64,000 nucleotides of DNA from Phanerodontia chrysosporium. Its lineage: Eukaryota > Basidiomycota > Agaricomycetes > Polyporales > Phanerochaetaceae. The notes beneath the pieces are model-generated. The model was not told the origin of the DNA, searched no databases, and saw only the letters and a list, made by a program, of their open reading frames with translations. The position numbers and the translations under genes were made by a program. Each line of letters starts with the position of its first letter. Position 1 is the stretch's first letter. Positions 1 to 11,184 of this stretch are shown here, piece by piece. The stretch covers positions 1 through 64,000 of the forward strand of contig MJGA01000061.1 of the NCBI GenBank assembly GCA_001910725.1, given 5' to 3'.

Positions 1-102
1 TCACTTATACCCTCCTCGCCAGAGGTTGCGGAACCTTCGGATACCTCTTCCTCCTCCCCTTCCTCCCTCCGCCCCTCGACTTGCTGTCTTTGACGTGGAC
101 TC

Positions 103-2553
103 ATGCCTGATAGAACGACTACTGTAGGACATCATACTCTACTCCCAGCCGCGGACTCCAGCAATGAGATTGTCGTCCCTCTGGTGCCCACTCGCTCCTT
201 CTTCGCGTGGACTTTTGGACGAGGAACTGCGGTACGTGATTCAGACGCGTCGCATCTCATTCTTGCTAAGATCAGTATAGATCTGGCGTATTTGGCCAGC
301 CGTGCTCCTCCATACCCTCTTTGCAGCGTGTAAGTCGCGTTTTAACCCTTTCAGTCGAGATTGCTGAATGTTTCGCAGTGGTCGTGACCCTTTCTCTTCG
401 CGAACTCATTAAACTCAGCATTCCCAATGTGCTCCTCACTCTCCTTGGTGCGTTGCAAGAGCTCCTCACCTAGTCACACGATCTGAACAAGGCTCAGGTG
501 TGGTTATCGGTTTCGTGATTTCTTACCGTGCAATGTCTGGGTATGTTTTTTCTCTCCATTCTCTGCGAGTACCGTACTGATCACCGCGCTCATGATCAAC
601 AGGTACGACAGATACTGGCAAGGACGCTCCATGTGGACAGACGTGATCCGCCAATCTCGGACCTTCGCCCGTTTCGTCTGGTACCATGTTCCCCTCAAAA
701 TCGAGAATGAGCAGAACAGCGGGGAGCAGACTGAGGAACAGAAGGCGAAGGCAAAGACGGAGAAGCTGAAGGTCGTACGCCGCGTCATGGCGGAAAGCGT
801 ATGGCTTTGGACCTGATTGAAGCGTGCGTGTTCTGTTTTCTGCCTTCTGCACCGACAGACGCCTCAAGATTAGCTCAGTTCTCTGTCGCTCTCAAGCATC
901 ATCTCCGAGGTATTCTTGCTTTACTAATTAACACACTCTCCCGCCTAACCAATCCCCAGGTGAAAAGGGGATATACTACGAGGATCTGTACCCTCTTGTG
1001 AAGCCTCTCCACGACGTTTGTCAAATTCTTACGAGCTCTGATACACGTTCTGACTGTACATTAGCACCCTAACCATCGCCAGAGGCAATCTACGAAGCCG
1101 CTCGGTCCCCCCGAGCGCGAACCTACGGTGACGCTTCGCGTCCCAGCACACGTGTCCGACCCGGTCATCCCGCCCATCAATGCGTACGGCTCGACAAAGA
1201 CCCACCTGGGCCGGCCAGGCTATGCGTCGCACTCTTCACACACGTCGGTGTCCTCCCACAGCTCGGACGCGACAGAGCGGAGCCACCTGCTGCCGGGCAT
1301 GATCTCCGCGGCGCGGCGCGGGCTCGTGTCGAACGTCTCGAGCGACCTCATCCCCTTCGCGGGCATCTTCTCCGACATTTCCGAGTGGTTCAGCGCGCGC
1401 CGGCACAAGCGCACGCCGCCCCCGCCCGAAAACCGCGACGTCGAGGCCGCAGAGCAGATGCGCGAGGCCGACGCGCTCGGCGGCATGAGCGAGCGCCACT
1501 ACTGGACCCACGCGAAGCACAGGCCGCGTATCGCCGGTGGTGGACAGAACGTGCCCTTGCAGGTCGTGCGGTGCCTCTCGACCTGGCTCAGTGTCTGTGA
1601 GGAGCGCGGCGTCGTCCCTGGTGCGTGTTTTTCTCGCGAAGCGCTGCGTACGCTGACGAGAGGTGCACAGGTACCACTCTCGGTAACATGTTCGGCTGTC
1701 TTTCTGCTTTCGAAGACAGCCTTGCAAGTAGGTATTCGCTTGTTGTTCTGCCACAGATTTTCTGACCATTGCATCAAGACATGGAGAAGATCCTTACCAC
1801 CCCACTGCCGTTGTAAGTGCACTTACGCGGAGGCATCGTAATCCACACTAATCCTCTATTTTTACAGCATGTTCTCTGTGCACATCAAGTTCGTATAGCA
1901 TCCAGTCTGCTGAAGGCAAAGCTAACCGGGCTATATCTTTTTCTTTCTTTCTTTCTTTCTTTTTCTTTTTCGCAGGCAGTACGTTTAATTCCTGTAACTT
2001 CCCGAACTGCTCTAAGGCTTTCGACTCGCCAGCACCGTGTGGCTCTACCTCTTTGCCCTCCCATTCCAGCTTGTAGACCTGTTCCATTGGTACACGATCC
2101 CTGGCGTCTGCATTGCCTCCTTCATCTACCTCGGCTTTGTAGCATCCGGTGAGGAGATTGAGCAGCCGTTCGGTGCGTCTCCGTATTACAGCCTTCTTGT
2201 CCCATGCTGACTCGGTGCCAACAGGCTACGACGACGTACGTATTCTCCTGGTGGCGCGATCGGTGTAGCCATGCTGACAGCAGGACGTAGAACGACCTGG
2301 ATCTAGACCTCTTCTGCCGCGAGGTCATCCACGCAGATATCGAGCATCTCAAGCGCACGCCGACACGCAACGTCTTCCTTGGCGCGCACCACGTCGGCGA
2401 CGAGGTCATCATCGACGAGAGCGAGGAAGAGGAGGACCGGCTCGGCCGCCGCGGACGCATCGAGGAAGTCTTTGGTGCGTGCTACTCTCGACGTCTTTCG
2501 AGCACATTGCTGATGTGGACATTGCAGGTGTCGTAAAGAGCGTCGGCGAGTGA
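103..2553 (+). CDS. Bestrophin-type (UPF0187/RFP-TM) anion channel, multi-exon, one apparent frameshift
   Basis: Predicted membrane anion channel of the bestrophin/UPF0187 family. Seen in spliced frames: an N-terminal FAWTFGRGTA block; a membrane segment around IWRIWPAVLLHTLFAA; the hallmark RYWQGRSMWTDVIRQSR near 600-660; VALKHHLRG; and a C-terminal GEEIEQPFGYDDNDLDLD stretch equivalent to the acidic clasp of bestrophins. At least eight short introns are needed (for example 828-878, and one with a CT-rich tract near 1937-1970). The first ATG giving the conserved N-terminus is at 103. The stop is TGA at 2551-2553, about 70 bp from the convergent F-box gene. Oddity: one base is missing in the A-run at about 794-796; the frame shifts there although the protein stays conserved on both sides. 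The family call is from motifs; the direction and ion of transport are inference. Confidence 0.85.
1937..1970 (+). repeat. CT-rich microsatellite (TTTC repeats) in a bestrophin intron
   Basis: A run of TTTC units ends directly at a cag acceptor. It probably serves as the polypyrimidine tract of that intron and is a likely length polymorphism. Confidence 0.8.
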
Positions 2554-2623
2554 CCGTGTGGGGCGGTAGCGTAGCTGCACACGAACTGTATAGCACTAAT
2601 GCGAATGCAGTCGCTCATCGTGG

Positions 2624-4108
2624 TCACAGCAGCAGCAGCGCGCCGTGTTCGTGCAGGAGTGGTAGGGCCTCGCTGACGCTTGCGCGGGCCTCCGTGTCAA
2701 GCGCACCGCGGCCGCGTCGGATAGTGACGCTAGAGAGCCCGTGCTTCAGGTACCGTACCAACTCGTCATCGAGGAGGCGGAGGTGCGCAAAGTTTTGTAA
2801 GGCCGAATCGAAGCGTAGAACGAGCGTGAGCCCCGAGAGCGTTTCACGCCCTGACCAGAGGTCCGCAAGGAGGCTGGGAACAAGCTCGAGCGCGTCGGGC
2901 ACCCAGTACGACGGTATGCTGAGCTCGAGCTCGCGCAAGTCGGCGCAGTGACACAGGCCCAGCCCGGTCCGTGGGGCGACTGGCGACCGGGGTATCAGAA
3001 CAGGAACAAAGAACGGGAAGCACTCATAGGACGCACCTCGTGTCGGGTACACGCACCCGAGCTCCATCCTCAGGGTGTGCAGGCCAGGTCCGGCCTCTGC
3101 GAGAACCGTATCGAGTGCATCGGGGTCGTACGCATCGAGGAGGACGTCGAGCTCCAGCGTCCTGAGGGCCGGCGGCGCGCCGCGCATGCACATGCCCTGC
3201 ACCAGCAGCGCGAGTGCCTCCGGGGAGTGGTGCGGGTACAAGGCCCGGCCTGTGCCGAGGCGTCGAAGGCGGGGCAGGGCAAAACCCTCGAGCACGCCGA
3301 GCAGCTGCGACTCGCCGATGTCGCACTCGTCGGGGTCCGTGTCTACGTCCCAGAGGAGCTCCTCGAGCGCCGGCACGAGCGACAGCAGCCCGAACGCGGC
3401 GCTCCCTGCCGCACAGCTGTCGTGCACACGCAGCCGCCGCAGAGGGTGTCTCTTCGCGAGCAGGTCGTCCCCGGTCCAGCGGAGCGTCGTGCGCGTGAGC
3501 TCGAGCGTGCGGAGCAGCGGCAGGTGCTCCAGAACTGCCGCGACGTCGTCCATCGCGAGCAGACACGCGTCGTGTTGCCACCCGACGAAGCGTAGCTCGC
3601 GCACGCTGTTGCGTACGATGTCGCCCGCGGTGTCGAGGAAGCGGAGCAGCGCAAGTGTCAGCGGCGCGCCCCCCAGCTGCGTGCGGCAGCGCCGTGAGTA
3701 CGCGTCCCAGTTCTCATCGGCGCGTGGCATGTACGAAGCTTGCCAGTGCGTCATGTTTGCTAGTGAGATCCAGGAAACCTCGAGCCGCCGGAAGAGGTAC
3801 GGTCGCGACGCGTAGAACCACGCGTGGTCGACCAGGCTGCAACAGGCGAGCGTAGCCTTGTCGTCGACCAAGTGAGAGACGATCTCGCTCAGAAGCTCGG
3901 GGGGAAGCTTGGTGCAAGAAGATGGCGCCGTCGGCTGGAAGTCGAAGCGTTTACAGGCAATGCGTCGCACATTACGCTGCAAATGCGCCGCGATGAGAAC
4001 GCGCTGTCGCATGGGTACGCAGCGAACCAGCGAAGCATCCAGTAGGAGCTCACTGCGAGGTTTACACATCAGTGACGAAAAGGAACAGTGCCTCATTTCC
4101 AGGTACAT
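2624..4108 (-). CDS. F-box protein with LRR-like C-terminal region
   Basis: Probable substrate receptor of an SCF ubiquitin ligase. The F-box is at about residues 67-110 (LPPELLSEIVSHLVDD, then CSLVDHAWFYASRPYLFRRL), the usual Agaricomycete form. The remaining roughly 380 residues contain repeated leucine-rich stretches (LLRTLELTRTTL, LRRLRVHDS, LREL, LSGLTLVLRF) resembling degenerate LRRs. Length of 494 aa is normal for this family. The start is uncertain because ATGs also occur at codons 5, 14 and 33; the F-box would be kept with any of them. A short intron inside the C-terminal half cannot be excluded. Such genes are highly expanded in Agaricomycetes and their substrates are mostly unknown. 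It converges with the bestrophin gene. Confidence 0.75.
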   Translation of the reverse strand: MYLEMRHCSFSSLMCKPRSELLLDASLVRCVPMRQRVLIAAHLQRNVRRIACKRFDFQPTAPSSCTKLPPELLSEIVSHLVDDKATLACCSLVDHAWFYASRPYLFRRLEVSWISLANMTHWQASYMPRADENWDAYSRRCRTQLGGAPLTLALLRFLDTAGDIVRNSVRELRFVGWQHDACLLAMDDVAAVLEHLPLLRTLELTRTTLRWTGDDLLAKRHPLRRLRVHDSCAAGSAAFGLLSLVPALEELLWDVDTDPDECDIGESQLLGVLEGFALPRLRRLGTGRALYPHHSPEALALLVQGMCMRGAPPALRTLELDVLLDAYDPDALDTVLAEAGPGLHTLRMELGCVYPTRGASYECFPFFVPVLIPRSPVAPRTGLGLCHCADLRELELSIPSYWVPDALELVPSLLADLWSGRETLSGLTLVLRFDSALQNFAHLRLLDDELVRYLKHGLSSVTIRRGRGALDTEARASVSEALPLLHEHGALLLL

Positions 4109-4821
4109 ACCATGGTTTGCCTGCTGGAGCAGTAGCAGGCCTGTGTTGTGAGCTTTCTCGCCGTAGGATAGCCATGGTGTACACTATGTTGCTCTACAAT
4201 CACCGAGTCAGCGACGTGCACCCTATGCCCTATGCACACGTAGTAAATAGACTGTACCTGCACGCCGTATGGTGTGGACTAGAGAGGAAACTGGGGATTG
4301 CGAAAGGGCTTGCTTCAAGTACTTGTAGGTACAGCGGGCAGGCCGGACCCGAGGACTGTGCAGCACGGCATCACGGTTCGAGCATGGCGACAATACACCA
4401 CTGACCACATTCCGCAGCACCGAAGCTTCATCCTGATGCCGGGGGCTGTTCAGGGCGGATCATGAATGGGAAAATCACGAATGCCTGCAATATTTACTTG
4501 AGTACTCGCAGACATGGCCAGTCCTGAGCCAGGCCTGCCTTGGAGAGTACCTGACAATCTTTGAAGAGCAGTTCACCGAGCTCTGAAGTAGCCCGGAGAG
4601 TGGGAACTCGTGATTTGCAAGACGCGGCGCCTTGCCAGGATTCGTCCGCAGCACTCAATCAAATACGAGCTTCTCTGTCAGTGTGGAGGTGATGGTCACT
4701 AGACACAATTGCCAGGCACACAGATGATTTCGAAGCTTGACTCGCCTGTGGTCGCGGGAGCTTCTAGGGCTGCGGAAGAGAATTGAAGATAAAGTGAAAA
4801 AAAAACATGTGATAAAAGTTT
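4109..4821. other. Intergenic, no gene seen
   Basis: Contains only short unsupported open frames. Several CCAGGC/TGCCAGG words near 4515-4640 resemble the degenerate repeats noted at 5.2 and 6.8 kb. Confidence 0.5.
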
Positions 4822-4906
4822 TGGACACACTGGGAATTGAACCCAGCACCCCCCGCAAGTGCACCGAATGCTAAGCGGATGTGATAACCAGCTACACCAT
4901 GTGCCC
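4822..4906 (-). tRNA. tRNA-Ala(AGC) with 11 nt intron
   Basis: Full cloverleaf on the minus strand. The 7 bp acceptor stem starts GGGCACA and includes a G3:U70 wobble, the alanine identity element. There is a 3 bp D stem, an anticodon stem TCCGC/GCGGG, anticodon AGC after U33, and a T arm with TTCAATT. An 11 nt insertion after position 37 is the canonical tRNA intron site. T-runs downstream on the minus strand suit Pol III termination. It differs from the other two Ala genes in the intron and one D-loop base. Confidence 0.9.
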
Positions 4907-5177
4907 TCGAATGAGCTCTATGCTATACCCATTCCGACGCGGCGCTGGCGCTTTTTAGGACAGCATTGAGGAGAATTGCGCCAAGGCAACTAGTATTACA
5001 AGTCATCAGCGAAAAAATAACTGCTAGATCTAGCTTGACCAGGGCTCCCAGCGCAGATCAGCGTTGCCAGACTGGGATCGGGATTGCCACCTAAGACATG
5101 CGATCGATAAGCATGACATGCTTATCAGCCTGATAGCACTGACCAGGTTTGCCAGTATGGAAAGCCAGGTCACCGAC

Positions 5178-5203
5178 GTCCAGGTCTGGTAATGCCTGGC
5201 AAT
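5178..5203 (-). repeat. Copy 1 of TTGCCAGGCATTACCAGAC-type inverted repeat
   Basis: Read on the minus strand this segment matches 6763-6788 with about two mismatches. Weaker similarity continues for about 40 nt. Other TGCCAGG words cluster around it (5150-5240). Confidence 0.5.
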
Positions 5204-5673
5204 ACATGACAATGGCCGCAGTTGCGTGGCATATATATCCAGGTTTATTGGCTTGCTACTCGGGCTCCCCCCATATACAGTAGACAATAAAATTGATTCA
5301 TTTACTAGTATACAACACACCATACAGTACATGAGTGCTCGGGTGACAGATGCATAATAGGATGGATCGCTGGTGGCACTATATGCTTGTGTCACCCTGC
5401 GCACACCCTCACTCTGGGAGGGCTGCTCTTGCGGAACCTGCAATGCAGCGGCCTGCGTCCGCGTGTCTTCAGAAAGGGTCTACACCAAAACCCTATGTCT
5501 GCATTATGCCCTACTGCGTCAGAAACCGATATGTGCACTCGTAAGGACGGTGACGCACCGGTCAAGCTGCTCGTCAACGCGGTTGAGCTCCTCCAAGGGG
5601 CAGTCGTCCGGGTGCACACGGCGCATGGCAACGAGCCGCTCGAGCCGCTGCACGCTCGAGTCGAGTCTCTTCC

Positions 5674-5694
5674 AAAAAAAAAAAAAAAAAAAAA
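5674..5694 (+). repeat. Poly(A) tract, 21 A
   Basis: Uninterrupted run of 21 adenines in non-coding DNA. It could be the fossil tail of a retroposed sequence, but no element body is recognisable next to it. Confidence 0.7.
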
Positions 5695-6762
5695 TGCAAG
5701 CAGAGCATCGGGCTTGAGAACGCACTTGGCGAGCCACGCCGCAAACGCAGCTGCGCCGCAGGGTATGGGGCGTCTGTCGTCCTCGCGGTCGCATGCGGGG
5801 TTGGTTGTAGACGCATATGATGGAGTGTCGAGTGTGTTATCAAGTCCTGAGATACAAACGGCGAGTAGTTAGTAGGATATATGCGCACATACAATGGGAC
5901 TTACAGCTCGAATCTGATTGCATTGTCACGGCTTCACACCGTGAGTCTTTCCAGACCGGGAGGAGTCCATATTAACATGACCGGCCTAATGCACGATAGG
6001 GAGCGGTGAGAAGGGGTACAAGAGTGGCGGGCACAAGGGGTTCGCCTCAAGTTCGCCTCGAAGTGACTCTGTGGATCATCAGAAATAGTCTTTTATCGAG
6101 GACGCACGAACCTCAATACTCAGTGCAAGCCTGCAATCACTGTCTCACGGGTTCAAGGATAATGGAAGGGCCAGATTCGTCGGAGCAGGCAGGAGCGTTG
6201 GCACCAGGAGTGGGAGACGTGACGGTACGAGAGAGAGCAGGGCGAAGGGGATGGAAGTCTTATATGCGTTGGAGATGGACTTTGCTTCTCGGACACTTCG
6301 ACGTCATCGTTTCGGGCATCGCACGTCTGTCACAGGTTTAAAGTCCTGGTAAGCAGAGAACGTCACAAGTAAGTCACTGTGTGACCCGGTAAGCCGTTGT
6401 GTTGTAAGCATCGGCCCCCGTGCTTCGCGCTAGCACCTTCGCTGCATGCCGCATGCACCACTGCTATGTGCTGTTGCAGTAGTGGCGCTGCGCTTTCTGC
6501 AGAACCATAAGCATCCTCGTGCTGTTCTTGCGAACCTCGTTTGGCAACATGAGTTGTGCCCAAATGAGTGAGTGAGCCCCGTACGCCGTGCCGAAGTGGA
6601 CCCCTATTGGCCCAGTGCGTCGATAGCACACTCAGGAAGTAAGATAATAATGACTTGTCCATTACTGGTCAAACAAACTCGTACAGATGTTTGCATTATT
6701 ATCCATGACCTTGCCAGGAAGTCCCATGCCTTTCAGCATCAGCACGACGAGCCATGGCCAGG

Positions 6763-6788
6763 CATTGCCAGGCGTTACCAGACTGGCG
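6763..6788 (+). repeat. Copy 2 of TTGCCAGGCATTACCAGAC-type inverted repeat
   Basis: Partner of 5178-5203 in opposite orientation, embedded in a stretch (6710-6850) dense in TGCCAG and TGGCAG words. Possibly the edge of an old DNA transposon. Confidence 0.5.
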
Positions 6789-6967
6789 CGCGTTTGCCAT
6801 CGCAGGCCAGCGCTAGTCTGACTGGCACCGCCTTGCCAGCCCTACCATGCCAGATCTGCGACCTATTTTTTTGCTGATTTGAACGGGCGATAAAACAGAG
6901 TCAGACGTATGTAACGGACTTGAAAGATTACATGGCAGATGTAGAAGGCGCTGAATACTAAACAACC

Positions 6968-8867
6968 TCACGCCTTCTCTTTCTCGGTCTCGGAGTAGTG
7001 GTCGTCGTGCGAGTCGGCGTGCCCTTTCCCAACAACCTCCTCGAGCGTCTTCTGGCCGGCGTGCCTGTCGATGCGCCACGCAGTGAAGGTATGTCCCTGC
7101 GCGAACACCTCCTCGATCTCCTCGAGCGTGCGGCCGGCCGTCTCGGGGAAGCAGAAGAAGATGTGGATGAAGGCCGCGAAGTTGAACGTGCCGAAGATGA
7201 AGTACGTCTTGTACGCGATGCTCGACAGGCCTGGAGGCACCGCCCACGCGAGCGCAAAGTTGAACAGCCAGTTCGTCGCTGTCGAAACCGAGACCGCCTT
7301 CGCGCGTACGCGCATCGGGAAGATCTCCGCCGGGTACGTCCACGAGACCGGGCCCATGGTGACGGCAAAGCTACAGACGAAGAGGTACGAGCAGACGATG
7401 ATGCCCTTCGTGATGCTGTCATGGCCCTCGATGACCCAGACGCCTGCGCGAGAGACCCGTCAGCTGGCGCAGTGCTACACGCAAGAGAAGCTGACTCACG
7501 ATCTGTGCCGATAGTGCCCCAGTGTCCGAAGCCACCCTGAAGGCCACCGACGAGCATGAGCCAGAAGCCCATGAGGAAGGTACCAGCGAGAAGCATCGGG
7601 CGGCGGCCCCAACGGTCGATGTAGATGATAGCGGGCACGGTGAAAACGACGTTCAAGACGTATTGCACCGAGTCTGCAATAAGGTTCCCGCGGCGACCGG
7701 TGAGACCAGCACCCTGGAAAACGTAGATAATGTAGTACCTGTCCGCTGCGTGAGCCTGGTATTTCTACTCATTGAATGAACGACAACTTACATCATGATG
7801 TTCATGCCGCTCAGTTGACTCCACATCTGCAAGCTGGTACCGAGGCCCACACGCCTGAAAATACCGGGCTTGAGGAGGTCCATGTAGGACTTTGCGCCCT
7901 CCGTACGCTCGAAGCGGACCTGCTCCTTGATCTCGGCGAATTCGAGCTGCACAAGCGGGGCATTGGGGTCGCCCTTGCCGTGGAGGTCGGACAGAATCTC
8001 GAGCGCCTCGTCTTCCCGGTCATGGTCAATGAGCCACCGAGGACTCTGTAACGGTCGTCAAACACAGCCACCAGAACGTAGAGCAAAAGCAGAAACATAC
8101 CTCCGGGAAGAACAACATGCCCGTACTGAGGATCACCGCTGGAATCATCTGGAGACCCCAGGGAATGCGGAAGGACGCGGTGCCGTTGATGTAAGAGCAG
8201 CCAAATTCGACGAAGTACTGCAGGAAGATACCCCAGGTGATGGACCACTGCTGCATGGAGACGAGGCGGCCACGGATGGCAGGTGCGGTAATTTCGGACT
8301 GGTAAATTGGGACAGTGGCGGATGCAAGACCGACGGCGATACCGGAGATGACGCGGCCTGCAACAAGCATACCGCGGTTCTGCGTAGCATGAGGTCAGGG
8401 TACCAGCTTCCAGAACGAGACATGAGTACGTACCACTGCAGCGCATTGCAGTATACTGCCCAGGACCCAAATCCAGCCGGACAGGATGATGACGCGCTTC
8501 CGTCCGATTTTGTCCGCGAGACTTGCGACTATCAACGACCCAACAAGCGACCCGGCGGGCATGGAGGCAACGATGGCTCCCTGGGCGTTTGGTCCGGGAT
8601 TCCCAAAAGTGTTAGCGTAGGCATCATTCTATACTGCAAAGTTAGATGGGTAGATGGTGGTGAATGGGGAGATGACGTACGCTGAGCACTCCGGACATGG
8701 ACGAGATGTCCAGACCGAAGAGGCCGCCGCCGATACATGCGAACGAGCCTACGATGTAGGGGTTCGCAGCGATACGTGGACTGTACTGGTGAGGGCGTAG
8801 AACAGCAAGTCAGCGACACGCAGAACATCTAGCGAGAGCGTGTCACACGACGTACGCCCTTTCCCAT
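6968..8867 (-). CDS. MFS sugar porter (hexose-type H+ symporter family)
   Basis: Predicted 12-TM plasma membrane sugar transporter of the sugar porter family. Spliced exons give an N-terminal GLFGLDISSMSGVLS, DKIGRKRVI, GRVISGIAVGLASATVP, SPRWLI, IDRWGRRPMLLAG, YPAEIFPMRVRAKA and the C-terminal FPETAGRTLEEIEEVF: the RxGRR, PESPR and PETKG-type signatures in the expected order. The first exon is tiny (MGKG, ATG at 8865-8867), followed by an intron with a GTACGT donor. About seven further introns interrupt the gene. The stop is TGA at 6968-6970. A TATA box lies upstream at 8982-8989. The substrate cannot be told from sequence; hexoses, pentoses or oligosaccharides are possible. Confidence 0.9.
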
Positions 8868-8981
8868 GATGGATCGCTTGCTCGCGCCTGCTCTTTGAGC
8901 GGCAAAGATGCAAGTGTAGGGGATGAGGAGCAGGGGAAGACGAGAAGCCCAAGAGCCGCGAACCTCGAGCTCTGAGCCGTC

Positions 8982-8989
8982 TTTATAGC
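8982..8989 (-). promoter_or_regulatory. TATA box of the sugar porter gene
   Basis: CTATAAAG on the minus strand, about 115 bp upstream of the predicted ATG. Confidence 0.5.
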
Positions 8990-9911
8990 AATGCGCCTTG
9001 TGACTCCAGCTCAACACAGCTCATCAGACTACCAATATACACGGCGACGCTCTGCCGGCCCGCCGAGTGGTAGTGTGAACGTTAGTCGAGTCGGAAGCAT
9101 GGCAGCAACGGGACGATCAGCCCGGCTCCGAACCCCCAAACCTTCTGACCACCGCTGTCCGCACCACAGCACGATGCACACCGCTCTAGAGTACGCTTGC
9201 GACTGGCTGGAGGTCTTGTGCGTCGCTTTGGCCAGCAGTTTGGGCCAGCTTCACCGACCGCTGAGGATAGCATGAGCCTGCGCGTGTCGTCGCAGCCGAG
9301 AACGGCAAAGCGAAGATGCGTCACGGCCAGCACGCCGCCTGCAGCTTTAGGAGGTCAGCGGACCCAGGAACAAGAAGCACAATACAGAGAAGCATGTGGA
9401 GAACGCTGATAGACGCACTCACAAGTTTGTCGAAAGGAGGCGAACTCTGCGTGCCGTCTCCACCACCCCGTGGGGGCCCTGTCTCGGCAAGGAACCTTTG
9501 CTGGGGCCATCATTTGCCTGATCTCACAACGGCGATGTCGTCGCCACCGAAGTGCAGCGTCGTCCAGGGTTAGAGGATTCCGCTGTTCCAAGAGGTTCAC
9601 CGCGGTGAGTACTGAGCCGGTGAGAGTGGTAGGCCATCTCGGACCGCCGACCGCGATCAGAACATCTGACGCGGACGGATGATGTCAATGCCGTGAATTA
9701 GGCTTTCCGCATCTTAAGCAACGCTTTGCACTGTCGTTCTTACTGACCACAGCAAGACAAAGGACCGTGTCTGGCAAGACTACTCACCGAAGATGCTTCA
9801 GCCCACGAATTGGTGTCCTGAGACGCAGTGTTGCTAGTGATTGAGCTCCAATACACAGATATTTCCGAGAAATCCAAGTTGCAAAGCTTAGCGGTCCTGG
9901 TGTCCGAGAGA
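8990..9911. other. Intergenic, no gene supported
   Basis: Upstream of the sugar porter and downstream of the PL14 gene. Short open frames occur but none has conserved motifs or matching splice sites. Confidence 0.4.
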
Positions 9912-11048
9912 TCACAATTCATCATGAGTAGGTGTTGTTTTAAGTATCGCGCCAGAAACGTTCGTGAACCAGGCTCGCTGGTCCTTGGGACACGCCCAAT
10001 CCTCCGAGTGCCCTGCAAAAGCACCAGATGCAGCTTTAATACTCAAGTACCAATCAGAACAGCACGATAATCGCACCTCCGAAAAACGTCTGGAAATGCA
10101 AGCCTTGCACAGAAGACTCGTTAGCATCCGTGTCGCGCAAGATCAACCCCTTCGCGTGTAATACGGATTGGCCATCGATGAAGACTTCGACTTCACCTGT
10201 GCACAACAGTCGTCAGCGATACTAGGGGGGCTGCCATCGCTCCATACCGTCTGCCTGGCCGACAGTGTTCATCTTCACCCGTTCAGCGACAGCAATCCAT
10301 CGCCCAGGTGTAAACGTCCAGAGGCCGCGACCTACAGAGAACCCATAGTCGGAGTTGCGATGCGACTGCGGCACGGCCAAGAGCGCGGCGGCGTTCGTCT
10401 CGTTGAGGGGAAGGTACGCGTAGAGCTCGCCCTTGCCGCCCTGCCTGCCCCACCAGTCAGCACCGGCTGGCGTGCATAGGAACGCAAGAAGCCGCTTGCC
10501 TCCACATGAGCCGGAGGCTGAAACACTTGCAACGGTTCTCCTGCCGTCCACCACTGCACCCGTACGCGAACTCACCGACGCCGCCGTCTTGCGTGACCAA
10601 CCACAACGAAACTCTCAGTCGTCAGACACAGTCGAGAGGAGCGACGCGCACAGATCCCTGGGAGCTTCCCGCCCTTTTGCCATGCCCATCCATCCTCAAA
10701 GAGCACCTCGTAGCTCAGTACGACTTCCTGCCGCTCGAGGTGCCTCTCGAGCTGCCGCCGCCACGTTTTCGGGCCATGGATGTAGAACCCAAAGCCACCT
10801 GGCGGCGCGGTTTTGTTCCCAGGATTGATGCTGCCCTTCAGGAAGACTGCCTCCCAGGCCACGGGGTGTGCTGCATCAGCATGTGGAGGAGTTACAATCT
10901 CATGAGAGTGCTGGGATGCTCTGTGAATGCCGAGGTCTGGGTCGGACAGCGCAACGTGCGTAATCTGAGGCAAAGTGATTGCAGGCGATGTCGAGAATCC
11001 TGCAAGGATAGAATGGTGCGGAACGGGGAAGAGTGTGTTTAGACTCAT
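9912..11048 (-). CDS. Polysaccharide lyase family 14 (alginate/glucuronan lyase-like)
   Basis: Predicted lyase cleaving uronic-acid polysaccharide by beta-elimination, in the PL14-type jelly-roll fold. Exons in order carry WEAVFLKGSINPGNK, FGFYIHGP, VVLSYEVLFEDGWAW, KGGKLPGIYGGVGEFAYGCS, RCKCFSLRLMWR, YGFSVGRGLWTF, PGRWIAVAERVKMN, EVFIDGQSVL and a terminal LHFQTFFGG followed by CPKDQRAWFTNVSGAIL. Five or so introns are needed; the one following MWR begins with GC (position 10499, minus) rather than GT. The start is the first ATG in the frame; no signal peptide is evident, though an in-frame hydrophobic stretch (LSWLDLFLG) lies just upstream. The gene ends at TGA 9912-9914. The family call rests on recalled conserved blocks; the substrate is not determinable. 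Confidence 0.8.
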
Positions 11049-11184
11049 GACACCGAGGAAGAGGTCGAGCCAGCTCAGTTTGTAGGTAAAGTGAATCAGC
11101 TTTGCGGAAGCGTACTAAGTCAAATAGCTAACCGAGTCTATGAGTGTAAGAACTCGGCCTTACCCAACTTGTTAGTACCCCCAC

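Larger units (their letters stand above)
4907..6967. other. Intergenic, AT-richer, degenerate repeats
   Basis: No open frame has recognisable protein similarity or a consistent exon structure. Holds the inverted repeat copies at 5178-5203 and 6763-6788 and a 21 A homopolymer. May be decayed transposon DNA. Confidence 0.4.

Noticed and set aside
5674..5694. Poly(A) tract as the tail of a SINE or processed pseudogene
   Set aside because: No upstream Pol III boxes, gene remnant or flanking target duplication was found.
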